NCBI GenBank assembly: GCA_005116745.1
Contig: SWDS01000002.1
Location: 104,652 to 168,651 of the forward strand
Source: Nitrospira sp.
GTDB lineage: Bacteria > Nitrospirota > Nitrospiria > Nitrospirales > Nitrospiraceae
Length of the DNA: 64,000 bases
Direction of reading: 5' to 3'
The notes beneath the pieces are model-generated. The model did not search any database. It saw only the letters and a program-made list of their open reading frames with translations, and was not told the origin of the DNA. How positions within the stretch are numbered: position 1 is the stretch's first letter; each line of letters starts with the position of its first letter. The position numbers were made by a program, and so were the translations under genes. Below are positions 27,303-35,930 of this stretch, piece by piece.

Positions 27303-28637
27303 TCAAGATCGCGAATAAAACTGCTCCTCAAGGACCTCGAAGTTCGTCGCAAGATCGACAAGACCGTCAAATGGTCGGTCGCGGTCCAAGCACACCAAGC
27401 AGTGCGCAATCGATCGGCGAACATCCAATACACATCCGCCCCGTGTGCCATCTACCTGCATCACACCAAGATCAAGAAAATAATCTCCAGGACTTATGCT
27501 AAGAACGAACGCAAATTTAAAGACTCGTGCCTCTCCGCCAGAGATTGGCTTTAATTGCTCTCCCATAATGATTGTATTTGTGGCATAGACATATATTCCC
27601 TCCACCGTCTTGATGCAAAATCCAACTGCGGGCTCCTGTACATCTCTAAAGAATGCCGCCTTCACATAAATATTGAGCATGGATCGGAAAGAGACATCAA
27701 CGACATCCCACAAGCCTTCACATTGGAGTGCATAATCTACGATCTTAGCGTCGCCGTTGCCAAATCGCGTCTCGGTCTTATTGTAGCTTTTCCGGCCATG
27801 ACAAACATCCGCCATCGAGTGAGTACTTGCCATTTCCGAAACCATCCTATTTGCTCCACCTATCTCTTCTCTTATCGTTATGCTATGTGAGCCTTCCGAC
27901 AAGCTATTCCTGCCAAAGAGCAGCTCGTGATACTTATCGACAATCAACCCAGGCTCCCCGGTTGCTATCATCTTTCCCTGATCAAGCAAAACCGCCTGCT
28001 GCGCATAAGTTGTGATCAACGCCATACTGTGAGTAACGAACAAGATCGTGATACCTCGCTCGCGCAAGGCCGACAAATGCTCATAACACTTATGTTGAAA
28101 CTTCGCATCTCCTACTGCCAATGCCTCATCAATTATCAGAACATCAGGGTCTACGTGAATCGTGGCTGCAAACGCAGCCCGCACAAACATCCCCGATGAA
28201 TATGTTTTGACGGGCTGATCGAAAAACTCCCCGATGTCGGCAAACGCTTGAATGTGCGGCATGCGCTCGATCATCTCATCACGAGAGATTCCGAGTAATG
28301 CGCCATTCAGCATCACATTGTCACGTCCTGTGAAGTCGGGATTGAACCCAGCGCCGAGCTCGAGCAATGCCGCGACTCTCCCATTCACAACCACGCTGCC
28401 GTTTGTAGGTTGGACTATTCCCGCAATGATCTGAAGAAGGGTGGATTTTCCTGATCCGTTTCGTCCGATAATTCCGATGGTCTTCCCCTTGGGGATATCA
28501 ATGCTGACCTCATTGAGAGCCAAAAACTCTCGGTGATACCGTTTCCGGAATGGATGGAACGTCTCGAAAAGTCGCTCCTGTGGAGAAGCGAAGAGTCTGA
28601 ATTTCTTGGATACATTCCTAACTGAAATTGCAATCAT
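27303..28637 (-). CDS. wzt: ABC transporter ATP-binding protein, Wzt (O-antigen export)
   Basis: 444 aa. Walker A is GIIGRNGSGKSTLLQIIAG, the signature region YSSGMFVRAAFAATIHVDPD and Walker B VLIIDEALAVGDAKFQHKC. Residues about 250-444 form an additional domain (VGFCIKTVEGIYVYATNTII), like the Wzt C-terminal carbohydrate-binding domain that recognises the chain end. With the permease gene immediately upstream (18 bp) it makes a Wzm/Wzt exporter that moves complete undecaprenyl-linked polysaccharide across the inner membrane. Confidence 0.95.
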   Translation of the reverse strand: MIAISVRNVSKKFRLFASPQERLFETFHPFRKRYHREFLALNEVSIDIPKGKTIGIIGRNGSGKSTLLQIIAGIVQPTNGSVVVNGRVAALLELGAGFNPDFTGRDNVMLNGALLGISRDEMIERMPHIQAFADIGEFFDQPVKTYSSGMFVRAAFAATIHVDPDVLIIDEALAVGDAKFQHKCYEHLSALRERGITILFVTHSMALITTYAQQAVLLDQGKMIATGEPGLIVDKYHELLFGRNSLSEGSHSITIREEIGGANRMVSEMASTHSMADVCHGRKSYNKTETRFGNGDAKIVDYALQCEGLWDVVDVSFRSMLNIYVKAAFFRDVQEPAVGFCIKTVEGIYVYATNTIIMGEQLKPISGGEARVFKFAFVLSISPGDYFLDLGVMQVDGTRGGCVLDVRRSIAHCLVCLDRDRPFDGLVDLATNFEVLEEQFYSRS

Positions 28638-28655
28638 CTGATGATGTAGGCGGCG

Positions 28656-29450
28656 CTACATTACGTCGGCGAATTGCGGCTTGAGTCGACCGAACACGTA
28701 GGCGCCCGTTAGAAGAAAAAGGAGTGCAACGCTCCAAAAGTACAAAGTCTGGCCAATGTCTGGAAACTGATGGGAGACCAACACACCACGATACCCCTGA
28801 ATAATATAGTCGAGAGGGTTATACCGCAATATCGGTTGGTACTGTTCTGGCAGATTATCAGGTGACCAGACGATGGGGGTCGCCCAAAACAAGAGGTTCA
28901 ACCCAATACCAAGCCCATGGGAGATGTCCCTATAGAATACTTGGATAGCTGACAGAAACCAGCCTAACCCTACGACGAGGACACAGGTGCAGAAAACAAA
29001 GTAGAGCATCAAGAGCATAGAGAGATGAAACGTGACGTGATAGTACGCCAACATCCCGGCCAAGAGGACCGTGAAGACTCCGTGAGGGACTAGACTTGCC
29101 GTCAAATGGACTATTGCGAGAACTTCTGAGGGAAAGACGGTCTTCTTGATAAAATGTGCGTTCCGGACGACGGAATCCGTGATCAATGTCAGCGATTCAT
29201 TGAAAAACAGCCATGGCACAAAGCCAGAGACAAACCAAAGAATGAATGGTGTATTACCCGGCCCCTGTGACCGAAATCCGATGGCAAAGACGAAATAGAA
29301 TATGAATATGACGGCTACCGGGTGTGCAAAAGTCCATAGAATCCCAGCAAGTGTCCCCGCATACCTACTCTGCAAATCTCGAGTTGCCAGGGCCAGAATC
29401 ATGGTCTGGTGGCGATACAGATTGCGAAACAGCTGAAGAATCAGCGCCAC
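28656..29450 (-). CDS. wzm: ABC-2 type transporter permease, Wzm
   Basis: 264 aa membrane protein with six predicted hydrophobic helices. It begins MALILQLFRNLYRHQTMILA and contains RDLQSRYAGTLAGILWTFAH, the N-terminal amphipathic signature of Wzm/TagG/KpsM permeases; TPIVWSPDNLPEQYQPILRY and NPLDYIIQGYRGVLV near the C-terminus are equally typical. The start is a GTG at 29450. It partners the adjacent Wzt ATPase in exporting a lipid-linked glycan. Confidence 0.93.
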   Translation of the reverse strand: MALILQLFRNLYRHQTMILALATRDLQSRYAGTLAGILWTFAHPVAVIFIFYFVFAIGFRSQGPGNTPFILWFVSGFVPWLFFNESLTLITDSVVRNAHFIKKTVFPSEVLAIVHLTASLVPHGVFTVLLAGMLAYYHVTFHLSMLLMLYFVFCTCVLVVGLGWFLSAIQVFYRDISHGLGIGLNLLFWATPIVWSPDNLPEQYQPILRYNPLDYIIQGYRGVLVSHQFPDIGQTLYFWSVALLFLLTGAYVFGRLKPQFADVM

Positions 29451-29536
29451 CTGTTGCCCGCTGTAAAGTGAACTTGCATTCTATTGAGGCGACTGATCAA
29501 CACACCTTCCTGCAATCTATAAGCATGCATCGCGCC

Positions 29537-30475
29537 TTACACATTCCCATATCGCGTGTTCTTGATCATCGTGTAGCCCTTGATCAAGTCGCTGATTCCC
29601 GCATCAAGCGAGTACATCGTTTTGAATCCGGCGGCTTCGATTTTGGCGTTGGACACAATATAGTTCCGTTGATCCGGGTCCTTGCCGACCGGAGCATCGA
29701 GGAACACAAAGTCCGAAACCTGTTCCTGAATGTGTTCGCACAACTCGCGCTTCGACACGTTGGCATCGGACAGGCCGACGTTGTAGATCTGGCCTTTCAT
29801 CTTGTCGAAATGCTCGATGGCATGCTGGAACACACGCGACACATCGCGCACATGCACGTAATTGCGCTTGAAGGAACTTTCGAACAAGACTACGAATCGA
29901 TCATGGACGGCCCGGTACGTGAAATCGTTCACGAGCAGATCGATCCGCATGCGCGGCGACATTCCAAACACCGTGGCCAGGCGAAAACTGATCGCGTTTC
30001 CTCGCTGCATCAGCTCCTTCTCGATGCCCACTTTTTCCTTTGCATAGAGGGAAATTGGATTGAGCGGTGACTCTTCTGTACAGAAGTTATTTTTATCCCC
30101 GGTGCCATAGGCGCTGTTGGTGGTCGGCATCAACACCATCTGCTGCTTCGACAGCAGCTTCAGCATCAGAACTATGGCGTCATGGTTGACGGTGGTCGCA
30201 CCCACCGGATCCTGGCTGCACATCGGCGCCCCCACCAGCGCGGCCAACGGAATCACAATATCGGCCTTCTTGATCAACGGTGCCATGACACTTTCGATCC
30301 GAATATCGCCTCTCACGACCGAAAAGTTGGGATGATGGCACATATGGTTGAGGCTGGACTGCTTGTACATGAAGCTGTCCAACACCGTCACCTTGTGGCC
30401 GAGCTGAAGAAGATCTGGGACCATGGTAGAGCCAAGATAACCCGCGCCGCCCGTGACAAGGATGTTGAAATTCAT
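29537..30475 (-). CDS. NAD-dependent sugar epimerase/dehydratase
   Basis: 312 aa extended [23 protein letters not shown] is the Rossmann motif, PTTNSAYGTGD carries the catalytic Thr/Ser and YAKEKVGIEKEL the Tyr-x3-Lys. The ATG at 30475 is chosen because AAAGGA lies seven bases upstream; an ATG at 30505 would add ten residues without such a site. It lies directly downstream of the HddC-like nucleotidyltransferase, so it probably acts on the nucleotide sugar (perhaps GDP-heptose or a derivative) made by that enzyme. Reaction not determinable. Confidence 0.87.
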   Translation of the reverse strand: MNFNILVTGGAGYLGSTMVPDLLQLGHKVTVLDSFMYKQSSLNHMCHHPNFSVVRGDIRIESVMAPLIKKADIVIPLAALVGAPMCSQDPVGATTVNHDAIVLMLKLLSKQQMVLMPTTNSAYGTGDKNNFCTEESPLNPISLYAKEKVGIEKELMQRGNAISFRLATVFGMSPRMRIDLLVNDFTYRAVHDRFVVLFESSFKRNYVHVRDVSRVFQHAIEHFDKMKGQIYNVGLSDANVSKRELCEHIQEQVSDFVFLDAPVGKDPDQRNYIVSNAKIEAAGFKTMYSLDAGISDLIKGYTMIKNTRYGNV

Positions 30476-30517
30476 AGATGTGTCCTTTTCTGTTGATTGA
30501 GCCATGATCGCACAAAC

Positions 30518-31219
30518 CTAGCCAGCTAGCAGGGTGGCGGCTCGATGATAGTCGTCAGGCACACCGATGTCGATAAACGTGCCCGCGAACTCGATCCCAA
30601 ACAACCGCTGCCCTGCCGCGAGTGCGCCTGGAAACAGGTCGTTTTCTAAGGACAGCTTTTCACCGAAAGTCCGAGCCCCGGACAATACGCGTGGGTGCAC
30701 CCAATAGACTCCCCCGTTGGCAAGACGAGCCCCTTGCTCTACGCCCGATTTCAGCGACGTAATCCGTCCCTCAGACGACAGCTCGATGCCCATGTACCGC
30801 CCCTGCTCACTCGTTCTAAACAAGGACAAGCCCCAGTCTGCGTCATGTTCCAGGGCATAGGCATTCAATACACTCCAGTCCACCCCGAAGTAGGTGTCTC
30901 CATTCAGAAGCAAAAATGGCTCTCGAAGGCCAGTTTTCTCTGCGGCAAGCAGAAACGCACCGCCAGTACCCAATGGCTGTTCCTCAATAGCGTATTCCAG
31001 GTCCACACCTTTGTATCGAGCCCCAAAATGCGCCGTGATGGCTTCATGTCGGTACCCGACGGACAACACGAATCGGCTCACCCCCTGGCTGATCCAATAA
31101 TCGAGTTGATATTCAAGAAATGGGCGTCCGCTGATCGGAGCCATGGGCTTCGGAAGGTCGGGCACGGCGCTGCGCAACCTGGTCCCGAGCCCGCCGGCAA
31201 GAATCACGGCCGAGGGCAT
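30518..31219 (-). CDS. Sugar-1-phosphate nucleotidyltransferase, HddC-like
   Basis: 233 aa. It opens MPSAVILAGGLGTRLRSAV, then DLPKPMAPISGRPFLEYQL, the nucleotide-binding loop and lysine signature of NTP_transferase enzymes; LLLNGDTYFGVDWSVL is the metal-binding region. Length and the PKPMAPISGRPFLEY form match HddC (D-glycero-alpha-D-manno-heptose-1-phosphate guanylyltransferase) more than the longer RfbA or ManC types. An HddA-like kinase gene sits 3.7 kb upstream at 34881-35882, supporting a GDP-heptose pathway. Seven bases separate it from the ColD-like gene. Confidence 0.85.
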   Translation of the reverse strand: MPSAVILAGGLGTRLRSAVPDLPKPMAPISGRPFLEYQLDYWISQGVSRFVLSVGYRHEAITAHFGARYKGVDLEYAIEEQPLGTGGAFLLAAEKTGLREPFLLLNGDTYFGVDWSVLNAYALEHDADWGLSLFRTSEQGRYMGIELSSEGRITSLKSGVEQGARLANGGVYWVHPRVLSGARTFGEKLSLENDLFPGALAAGQRLFGIEFAGTFIDIGVPDDYHRAATLLAG

Positions 31220-31226
31220 GACGGTC

Positions 31227-32396
31227 TCACGCGGAGTTTAGCACCTTGCACAACTCATCAATCTCCTCATCGCGCAGATCTGGATAGTTCCCGATGTAGA
31301 AACCGTAAAAGTGAACGCGCTCGGTTTCCGGAAACTGCAGATGGTGATCTTTCGGCACAACGCCTTTGAGATACGGCTGGCGAATTTGATTGCCTCCGCC
31401 CGCGCTCCCACGCCGAAACTCGATGCCCGCCTCGCGCATCACTCTCATGAGTCGCTCGACCAATGCGTTGTCCGGACGTGTCAGGATGAGATTAAACGCG
31501 TAATTACTTGACCCTTCTACCTTGAAATCGGTGCGGTATCGATCGGAATCAAGCTGCCGCAGAAACCGTAGGAGGTTTTCCGTCCGACGCTTCACGTTAC
31601 GATCCAGACGCTTCAGTTGGCTTCGACCCAGGATACCGCCGATCTCTGTATTCCTGGTGTTATAGGCCGGGAATGCAAAAATGAAGTCAGGATTCAATTC
31701 AGGATTGGCGGATCGGTAGGCCGCTTGGACCGCCGGATCATTGGCTTCGCGGACCATACCATGAGACCGCAACATGCGAACCTGCTGATAGACCTCCTGA
31801 TCATTCGTGCAGATCATCCCCCCCTCAATCGTGCTCATGTGGTGCGCGTAGTAGAAGGAGAAATTCGAGATCCACCCAAAACTTCCCAACCTTCTGCCAT
31901 GATGCGTGGCCCCGTGCGACTCGCACACGTCCTCAATCAGTGGAACACGCCGCTGCTGCAACTCGTTCAATAGCCGGTCCTCCAGCCCATCGAAGCCTTG
32001 CACGTGAGTCAGGAAGACTGCACGGGTCCGTTCCGTGATCGCGGCGCAAATCTTGTCCGGATCCATCCCCAGGGTTCGAGGATCGATATCGACGAAGACC
32101 GGCGTGAACCCATTCTGCAAGACCGACGCGATATCGGACACCCAGGCTAAAGGCGGAACGATCACCTCTCCACCTTCTGGATGGCGGATCTTCAGAATGG
32201 CCATTGTCAAGAGATTCGCCGACGCTCCGGAATTGACAAAGACGCTGTGCGCCACTCCCAACCAGGCCGACCATTCAGCCTCAAAGGCTCGCACATTCGA
32301 ACCGTGCGTCAGGATCGGATCTTCCTGCTTGAGATGCTCGATCACTGCATCCAGATCTTCACGAAGTATATTATTGCGCATCAACGGATATTTCAT
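31227..32396 (-). CDS. DegT/DnrJ family PLP enzyme, ColD-like with His in place of Lys
   Basis: 389 aa from the ATG at 32396. NSGASANLLTMAIL, PPLAWVSDIASVLQNGFTPV and IEDVCESHGATHHGRRLGSF (Asp156 for the pyridine nitrogen) give the aminotransferase fold. At the Schiff-base site the sequence is FYYAHHMSTIEGGMI: His185/His186 stand where aminotransferases have Lys. This substitution is known in ColD (GDP-4-keto-6-deoxymannose 3-dehydratase) and the RfbH/E1 group, which remove the C3 hydroxyl instead of transaminating. A 3-deoxygenating role is therefore the better call. It is followed by an HddC-like gene and preceded by a split TPP enzyme. Confidence 0.87.
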   Translation of the reverse strand: MKYPLMRNNILREDLDAVIEHLKQEDPILTHGSNVRAFEAEWSAWLGVAHSVFVNSGASANLLTMAILKIRHPEGGEVIVPPLAWVSDIASVLQNGFTPVFVDIDPRTLGMDPDKICAAITERTRAVFLTHVQGFDGLEDRLLNELQQRRVPLIEDVCESHGATHHGRRLGSFGWISNFSFYYAHHMSTIEGGMICTNDQEVYQQVRMLRSHGMVREANDPAVQAAYRSANPELNPDFIFAFPAYNTRNTEIGGILGRSQLKRLDRNVKRRTENLLRFLRQLDSDRYRTDFKVEGSSNYAFNLILTRPDNALVERLMRVMREAGIEFRRGSAGGGNQIRQPYLKGVVPKDHHLQFPETERVHFYGFYIGNYPDLRDEEIDELCKVLNSA

Positions 32397-32461
32397 AGAC
32401 ACCTATTCACATCCCACGGAAGCACTCGATACAGATTTCACCCCTCTGCAACCAGACGCCG

Positions 32462-32998
32462 CTATTTCTCGTTGTAATAATCTCCATACTCGACAATGAC
32501 GGTGCTGCGTCCATCGTCACGCAGCAGCGCCCACTCATAAGCCGGAAAGACATCTTTGGGTTCTTCCAGCCGAATAACTTCGATCGTACTGCACATCATG
32601 CGGATCGCCTCGGTAAAGTCACCCACATGCTGATGCTGCGGGTGGAGCGGACGCTGGGCCCCGATTCCCGTCCGGATTATGGCTTTAGTTCTGTACCCAC
32701 CGTTGGACATGACCTGAATCTTGTCCAAGTGATTGACCAATTGATTGATGGCTAAGAGGAGGAAATTCCATCGCGGGAAAATGCTCACGGGAACGAGCCC
32801 ACTCAGGGCCAAACCGATGGTCATTCCCATCTGCATCTCCTCGGCGACCGGAAGCTCGATCAAACGATCAGAGGGTACCTCCTTGAGCGTGTTGCTCATC
32901 GCCGTTCCAGCAACAGACACCGCTTGTCCGAGAAAAACCGTCCGCGAGTCCTGAGCCAGGAAATTCATCGACCGCTGAAGTTCATCAAAATATTTCAT
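32462..32998 (-). CDS. Transketolase/E1-beta-like TPP enzyme subunit (pyrimidine domain)
   Basis: 178 aa corresponding to the pyrimidine-binding domain of E1-beta/transketolase-type enzymes. TVFLGQAVSVAGTAMSNTL is at the start, LIELPVAEEMQMGMTIGLAL carries the Glu that activates TPP, and AQRPLHPQHQHVGDFTEAIR is a conserved loop. It lacks the C-terminal transketolase domain of full-length E1-beta. The companion subunit is the next gene upstream, 202 bp away, with the dispersed repeat between them. Together they form a small two-subunit TPP enzyme, probably acting on a keto-sugar in this cluster. Confidence 0.84.
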   Translation of the reverse strand: MKYFDELQRSMNFLAQDSRTVFLGQAVSVAGTAMSNTLKEVPSDRLIELPVAEEMQMGMTIGLALSGLVPVSIFPRWNFLLLAINQLVNHLDKIQVMSNGGYRTKAIIRTGIGAQRPLHPQHQHVGDFTEAIRMMCSTIEVIRLEEPKDVFPAYEWALLRDDGRSTVIVEYGDYYNEK

Positions 32999-33053
32999 GT
33001 CTCACCTTAGAAGGCTGTTGAAAATCTTTTTGGTAGTCGCAAATCATGGCGTA

Positions 33054-33200
33054 CAGGATGTTCAAAAAGGCCGGCCAGCAAGGCCGCAGTGAGCGAAAAG
33101 GCGAACGTACGCTCGGTACATTGAGCCTCTGAGCCCGCATCGCCGACTTTGCGAGGCGTGCGATGCGAGAACGAAGCTGGAGGACTTTTTCAACATCCTG
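33054..33200. repeat. Dispersed repeat with inverted ends, copy 2
   Basis: A 147-bp element. The left end CAGGATGTTCAAAAAG and the right end (minus strand) CAGGATGTTGAAAAAG match at 15 of 16 bases as inverted repeats. It shares AGGCCGCAGTGAGCGAAA and the GCGAGAACGAAGC-type right arm with copy 1 (13484-13606). Its right end begins directly after the TAG stop of the E1-alpha-like gene (33201-33203), the same arrangement as in copy 1. It lies between two genes that should be co-transcribed, so it may shape transcript ends or stability. A further short partial match (AAGGCTGTTGAAAAT...) lies at about 33009-33033. Confidence 0.87.
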
Positions 33201-33800
33201 CTAGAACTGGACTCGCACACCGGCGCCGGCATGCGGATACTTCGTTTCATAACGGTAGTAGCTGATGTACTCGTCGGCTGCATCTTCAAAACTCAGGCGA
33301 GGCTGATTCCAAGCCTCTCTGGTATCGGTACAGACTGATTTTGCGTTGTCCTCAATAATGAAGTGGATCGGCAAGTGATGGTTTCGGCTGTACTTGATCG
33401 CCTCGTGCGCAATCCCTGTCTCGGCTGTCATATCGCCCATGAAGCAGTAGACTTTGGCATCCTCTCCACGCCGCTGAATCGACATTGCTGCGCCGACGGC
33501 GATCGGCAAGACACCGCCGACAATGGCCGAGGAGAACACACGCTGCTCGGGGAAGCAGAGGGAAATGGACCGGCCGGCCACGATCTCATCTCGGACAGAA
33601 TCTTTCGGGACCCCCTTCAACAAGCACTGATAATGCGAGCGCCACGAGCAAAATACCCAGTCCTGAGTGCGAATATTGCGAAAGACTCGGATCATCGCCT
33701 CTTCATTTCCAAAATACAGATGAATAGGCGCACGAATCTTTCCTGCATTGAACAACGTGGCAATCTCTTCTTCAAATTCGATTAACTCGTCTTTTGTCAT
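33201..33800 (-). CDS. E1-alpha-like TPP enzyme subunit (TPP-binding domain)
   Basis: 199 aa. The region YCFMGDMTAETGIAHEAIKY with IIEDNAKSVCTD gives the GDG-x(25-30)-N type TPP/Mg motif (here GDM...EDN), and WVFCSWRSHYQCLLKGVPKD is typical of E1-alpha dehydrogenases. It is shorter than a full E1-alpha (about 320 aa), but the end PHAGAGVRVQF looks like a natural terminus. It pairs with the 178 aa pyrimidine-domain protein downstream. Family members decarboxylate a 2-oxo acid and transfer the 2-carbon unit; with a ColD-like enzyme next door a sugar acceptor is plausible, as in yersiniose-type branched sugars. That is inference. Confidence 0.83.
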   Translation of the reverse strand: MTKDELIEFEEEIATLFNAGKIRAPIHLYFGNEEAMIRVFRNIRTQDWVFCSWRSHYQCLLKGVPKDSVRDEIVAGRSISLCFPEQRVFSSAIVGGVLPIAVGAAMSIQRRGEDAKVYCFMGDMTAETGIAHEAIKYSRNHHLPIHFIIEDNAKSVCTDTREAWNQPRLSFEDAADEYISYYRYETKYPHAGAGVRVQF

Positions 33801-33900
33801 CTCCCCATCCTTCGCATGCTGCGCATCGATGCGCAGACCGTTAGTGCCGTATCTCCGACCATCTCACCGCGCAACGGGCCAGACGACAATGCCCATTCGT

Positions 33901-34875
33901 TTATCTACGGACCTCCGGCATGGATCCGGTCGCCGTCTCAACCTGCCTCACATACCATCGGTAGGTCTCCGCCAAGCCCTCGGCAAGCCCAATGTGGGGC
34001 TTCCATCCCAGCGACTGGATTCGCGTGCTATCAAGTAGTTTCCGAGGAGCGCCGTCGGGTTTTGTCAGATCCCATTCAAGTTCGCCTCGATAGCCGGCGA
34101 CGTGGGCTATCATCTCCGCCAATTCCTTAATTGAGACATCCTGTCCCACTCCAATGTTAAGAGGAAGCTCGACGGCAAGTTCGTCTTGGCTCATGAGATG
34201 CACACAAGCATCAGCGATATCGTCTGCATGGATGAATTCCCGTCTCGGTGAGCCGCTTCCCCATAAAGCGACCGATTCGGCCCCACTCACCTTGGCCTGA
34301 TGAAAGCGTGCCATCAGCGCGGACAAGACATGCGCTGATTTCGGGTCAAAATTGTCGTGCGGCCCATAGGCACTATTCGGGATCACCGGAATGAAGCGGG
34401 TTGCATGGTCTTGCTTGTTATACGCCAAACACAGATACGTCCCTGCGAGCTTAGAAATCGCGTACGGCAGGCTCGTCGGTTCAGGCTTGCCCGATAAGAG
34501 TGCATGTTCAGCCATCGGCTGGGAGCATTCTCTGGGATACATACAGGAAGAACCGAAAAGAATCAGCCGCTGCACGCCGACCCGACGTGCAGCCATCAGC
34601 ACATTGAGCTGAATGGCGATATTCTCATCCATGAAATCAGCGGGACATGTCTGATTTTCCATTATTCCGCCAACTCGTCCGGCAGCGAGAATCACATACT
34701 CCGGATGGACCTCCTCGAAGAACTCAGAAACCTGCCCGGCATCCCGCAGATCCACTTCACTGCGCTGCCTCGTGATCGGAGTGCGATGCCCATCCCGCTC
34801 CAACCGCCGGACGACTGCCGATCCGATGAGACCGGCGTGGCCTGCGACATAAATGGTGGCATCATGCGATATCAT
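33901..34875 (-). CDS. GDP-L-fucose synthase-like epimerase/reductase
   Basis: 324 aa extended SDR of the Fcl/WcaG group. It opens TIYVAGHAGLIGSAVVRRL, LILFGSSCMYPRECSQP has the catalytic Ser plus the Cys of Fcl, SLPYAISKLAGTYLC the Tyr-x3-Lys, and NSAYGPHDNFDPKSAHV the late conserved segment including the catalytic His. Fcl epimerises and reduces GDP-4-keto-6-deoxymannose. No gmd (4,6-dehydratase) is in the window, and relatives act on GDP-heptose in 6-deoxyheptose pathways, so the substrate may be GDP-4-keto-heptose-like. It lies five bases after the HddA-like gene. Confidence 0.88.
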   Translation of the reverse strand: MISHDATIYVAGHAGLIGSAVVRRLERDGHRTPITRQRSEVDLRDAGQVSEFFEEVHPEYVILAAGRVGGIMENQTCPADFMDENIAIQLNVLMAARRVGVQRLILFGSSCMYPRECSQPMAEHALLSGKPEPTSLPYAISKLAGTYLCLAYNKQDHATRFIPVIPNSAYGPHDNFDPKSAHVLSALMARFHQAKVSGAESVALWGSGSPRREFIHADDIADACVHLMSQDELAVELPLNIGVGQDVSIKELAEMIAHVAGYRGELEWDLTKPDGAPRKLLDSTRIQSLGWKPHIGLAEGLAETYRWYVRQVETATGSMPEVRR

Positions 34876-34880
34876 CGCGT

Positions 34881-35882
34881 TCAGAAAAGCCCTTGAGGTT
34901 GGTACAGCACGACACGGCTGCCCGTGTTTTCAAACCGAAACGGGACATGCACCAGATGCTTCAACCGATCATGAACTTTTGCCTGCAATTCAGGTTTCAC
35001 AAACAACAGCAAGAATCCTCCCCCACCAGCGCCAAGGATCTTTCCGCCCACAGCACCCACTCGCATCGCCTCCTCATACAGATGGTCGATTTCAGGCGTG
35101 GAGACCCTGTCGGAAAGGCTGCGTTTACAGAGCCAGCTCTGATGAAGTAACCTGCCGACCTCCTCGATCGGTATCCTGGGGTTCTGAAGGATCATGATGG
35201 CTTCATCGACCATCTCCTTCATGCGATGGAGCTCTGCCTCTCGATTCTTGAAGTTGTCGATCTTTGATTTGGCGACCTCCGACGCGATTCGTGAGAATCC
35301 GGTAAAACACAGCATCAGATGTGATTGAAACTCATGCAACCGGTCCTTCGCCAGGATAATAGGTGAGACCTGGAAGGTATCGTTCCGCTTGAAGTCGATT
35401 CGATTGAACCCTCCGAATGCAGCCGAAATCTGATCCTGTGACCCGACATTCTCCTTGATGATGTGCTGTTCCATATTGATCGCTTGGGCGGCAAGCTCGT
35501 CTTTCGGAATGTATCTGCCCCGCAAGGCTGTTAACGCATGAATCAAGCCAACCGTAAACGACGAACTGGAGCCAAGGCCTGATCGCGCAGGTAAATCGCC
35601 GTCGTGATGAATCTCAAGCCCCTGATCGTCGCACCCTGCCCATGCAAGAATGGCCCGGACGGCCGGGTGCTTGATCTCCTCCACACGACGCACATTCTCG
35701 ATAATCGAATAGACGATGCGGTGCTTGTGCTCGAAGAAAGGCGGGAGATACCGGCAGCTGATATGGCAATATTTATCGATCGAGGTCGCCAACACAACTC
35801 CGCCATGCTCCTGATACCAAGCCGGATAGTCGGTGCCGCCGCCGAAAAATGAAATGCGGAAGGGTGTCCTTGTAATGATCAT
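34881..35882 (-). CDS. GHMP kinase, HddA-like heptose-7-phosphate kinase
   Basis: 333 aa. It opens MIITRTPFRISFFGGGTDYP, the sugar-binding first strand, and PARSGLGSSSSFTVGLIHAL is the GHMP phosphate-binding loop; ILGAGGGGFLLLFVKPELQA is the C-terminal motif 3. The opening and length match D-glycero-alpha-D-manno-heptose 7-phosphate kinase (HddA), first step of GDP-heptose activation together with HddC. It is directly followed by the Fcl-like reductase and preceded by the radical SAM gene. GmhA, which makes its substrate, is not visible in the window. Confidence 0.86.
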   Translation of the reverse strand: MIITRTPFRISFFGGGTDYPAWYQEHGGVVLATSIDKYCHISCRYLPPFFEHKHRIVYSIIENVRRVEEIKHPAVRAILAWAGCDDQGLEIHHDGDLPARSGLGSSSSFTVGLIHALTALRGRYIPKDELAAQAINMEQHIIKENVGSQDQISAAFGGFNRIDFKRNDTFQVSPIILAKDRLHEFQSHLMLCFTGFSRIASEVAKSKIDNFKNREAELHRMKEMVDEAIMILQNPRIPIEEVGRLLHQSWLCKRSLSDRVSTPEIDHLYEEAMRVGAVGGKILGAGGGGFLLLFVKPELQAKVHDRLKHLVHVPFRFENTGSRVVLYQPQGLF

Positions 35883-35930
35883 GCTGGAAGATCCTGCGTT
35901 TTCCCCTTACGCCTAGGCATAGAGTTCGAA

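Noticed and set aside
33009-33033. AAGGCTGTTGAAAATCTTTTTGG resembling a repeat end
   Set aside because: Only one arm is recognisable and it does not match the inverted partner; not reported as a full repeat copy.
33201-33800. Truncation of the E1-alpha-like gene by the repeat
   Set aside because: The end PHAGAGVRVQF looks natural and both TPP subunits are equally short, so a compact two-subunit enzyme is more likely.
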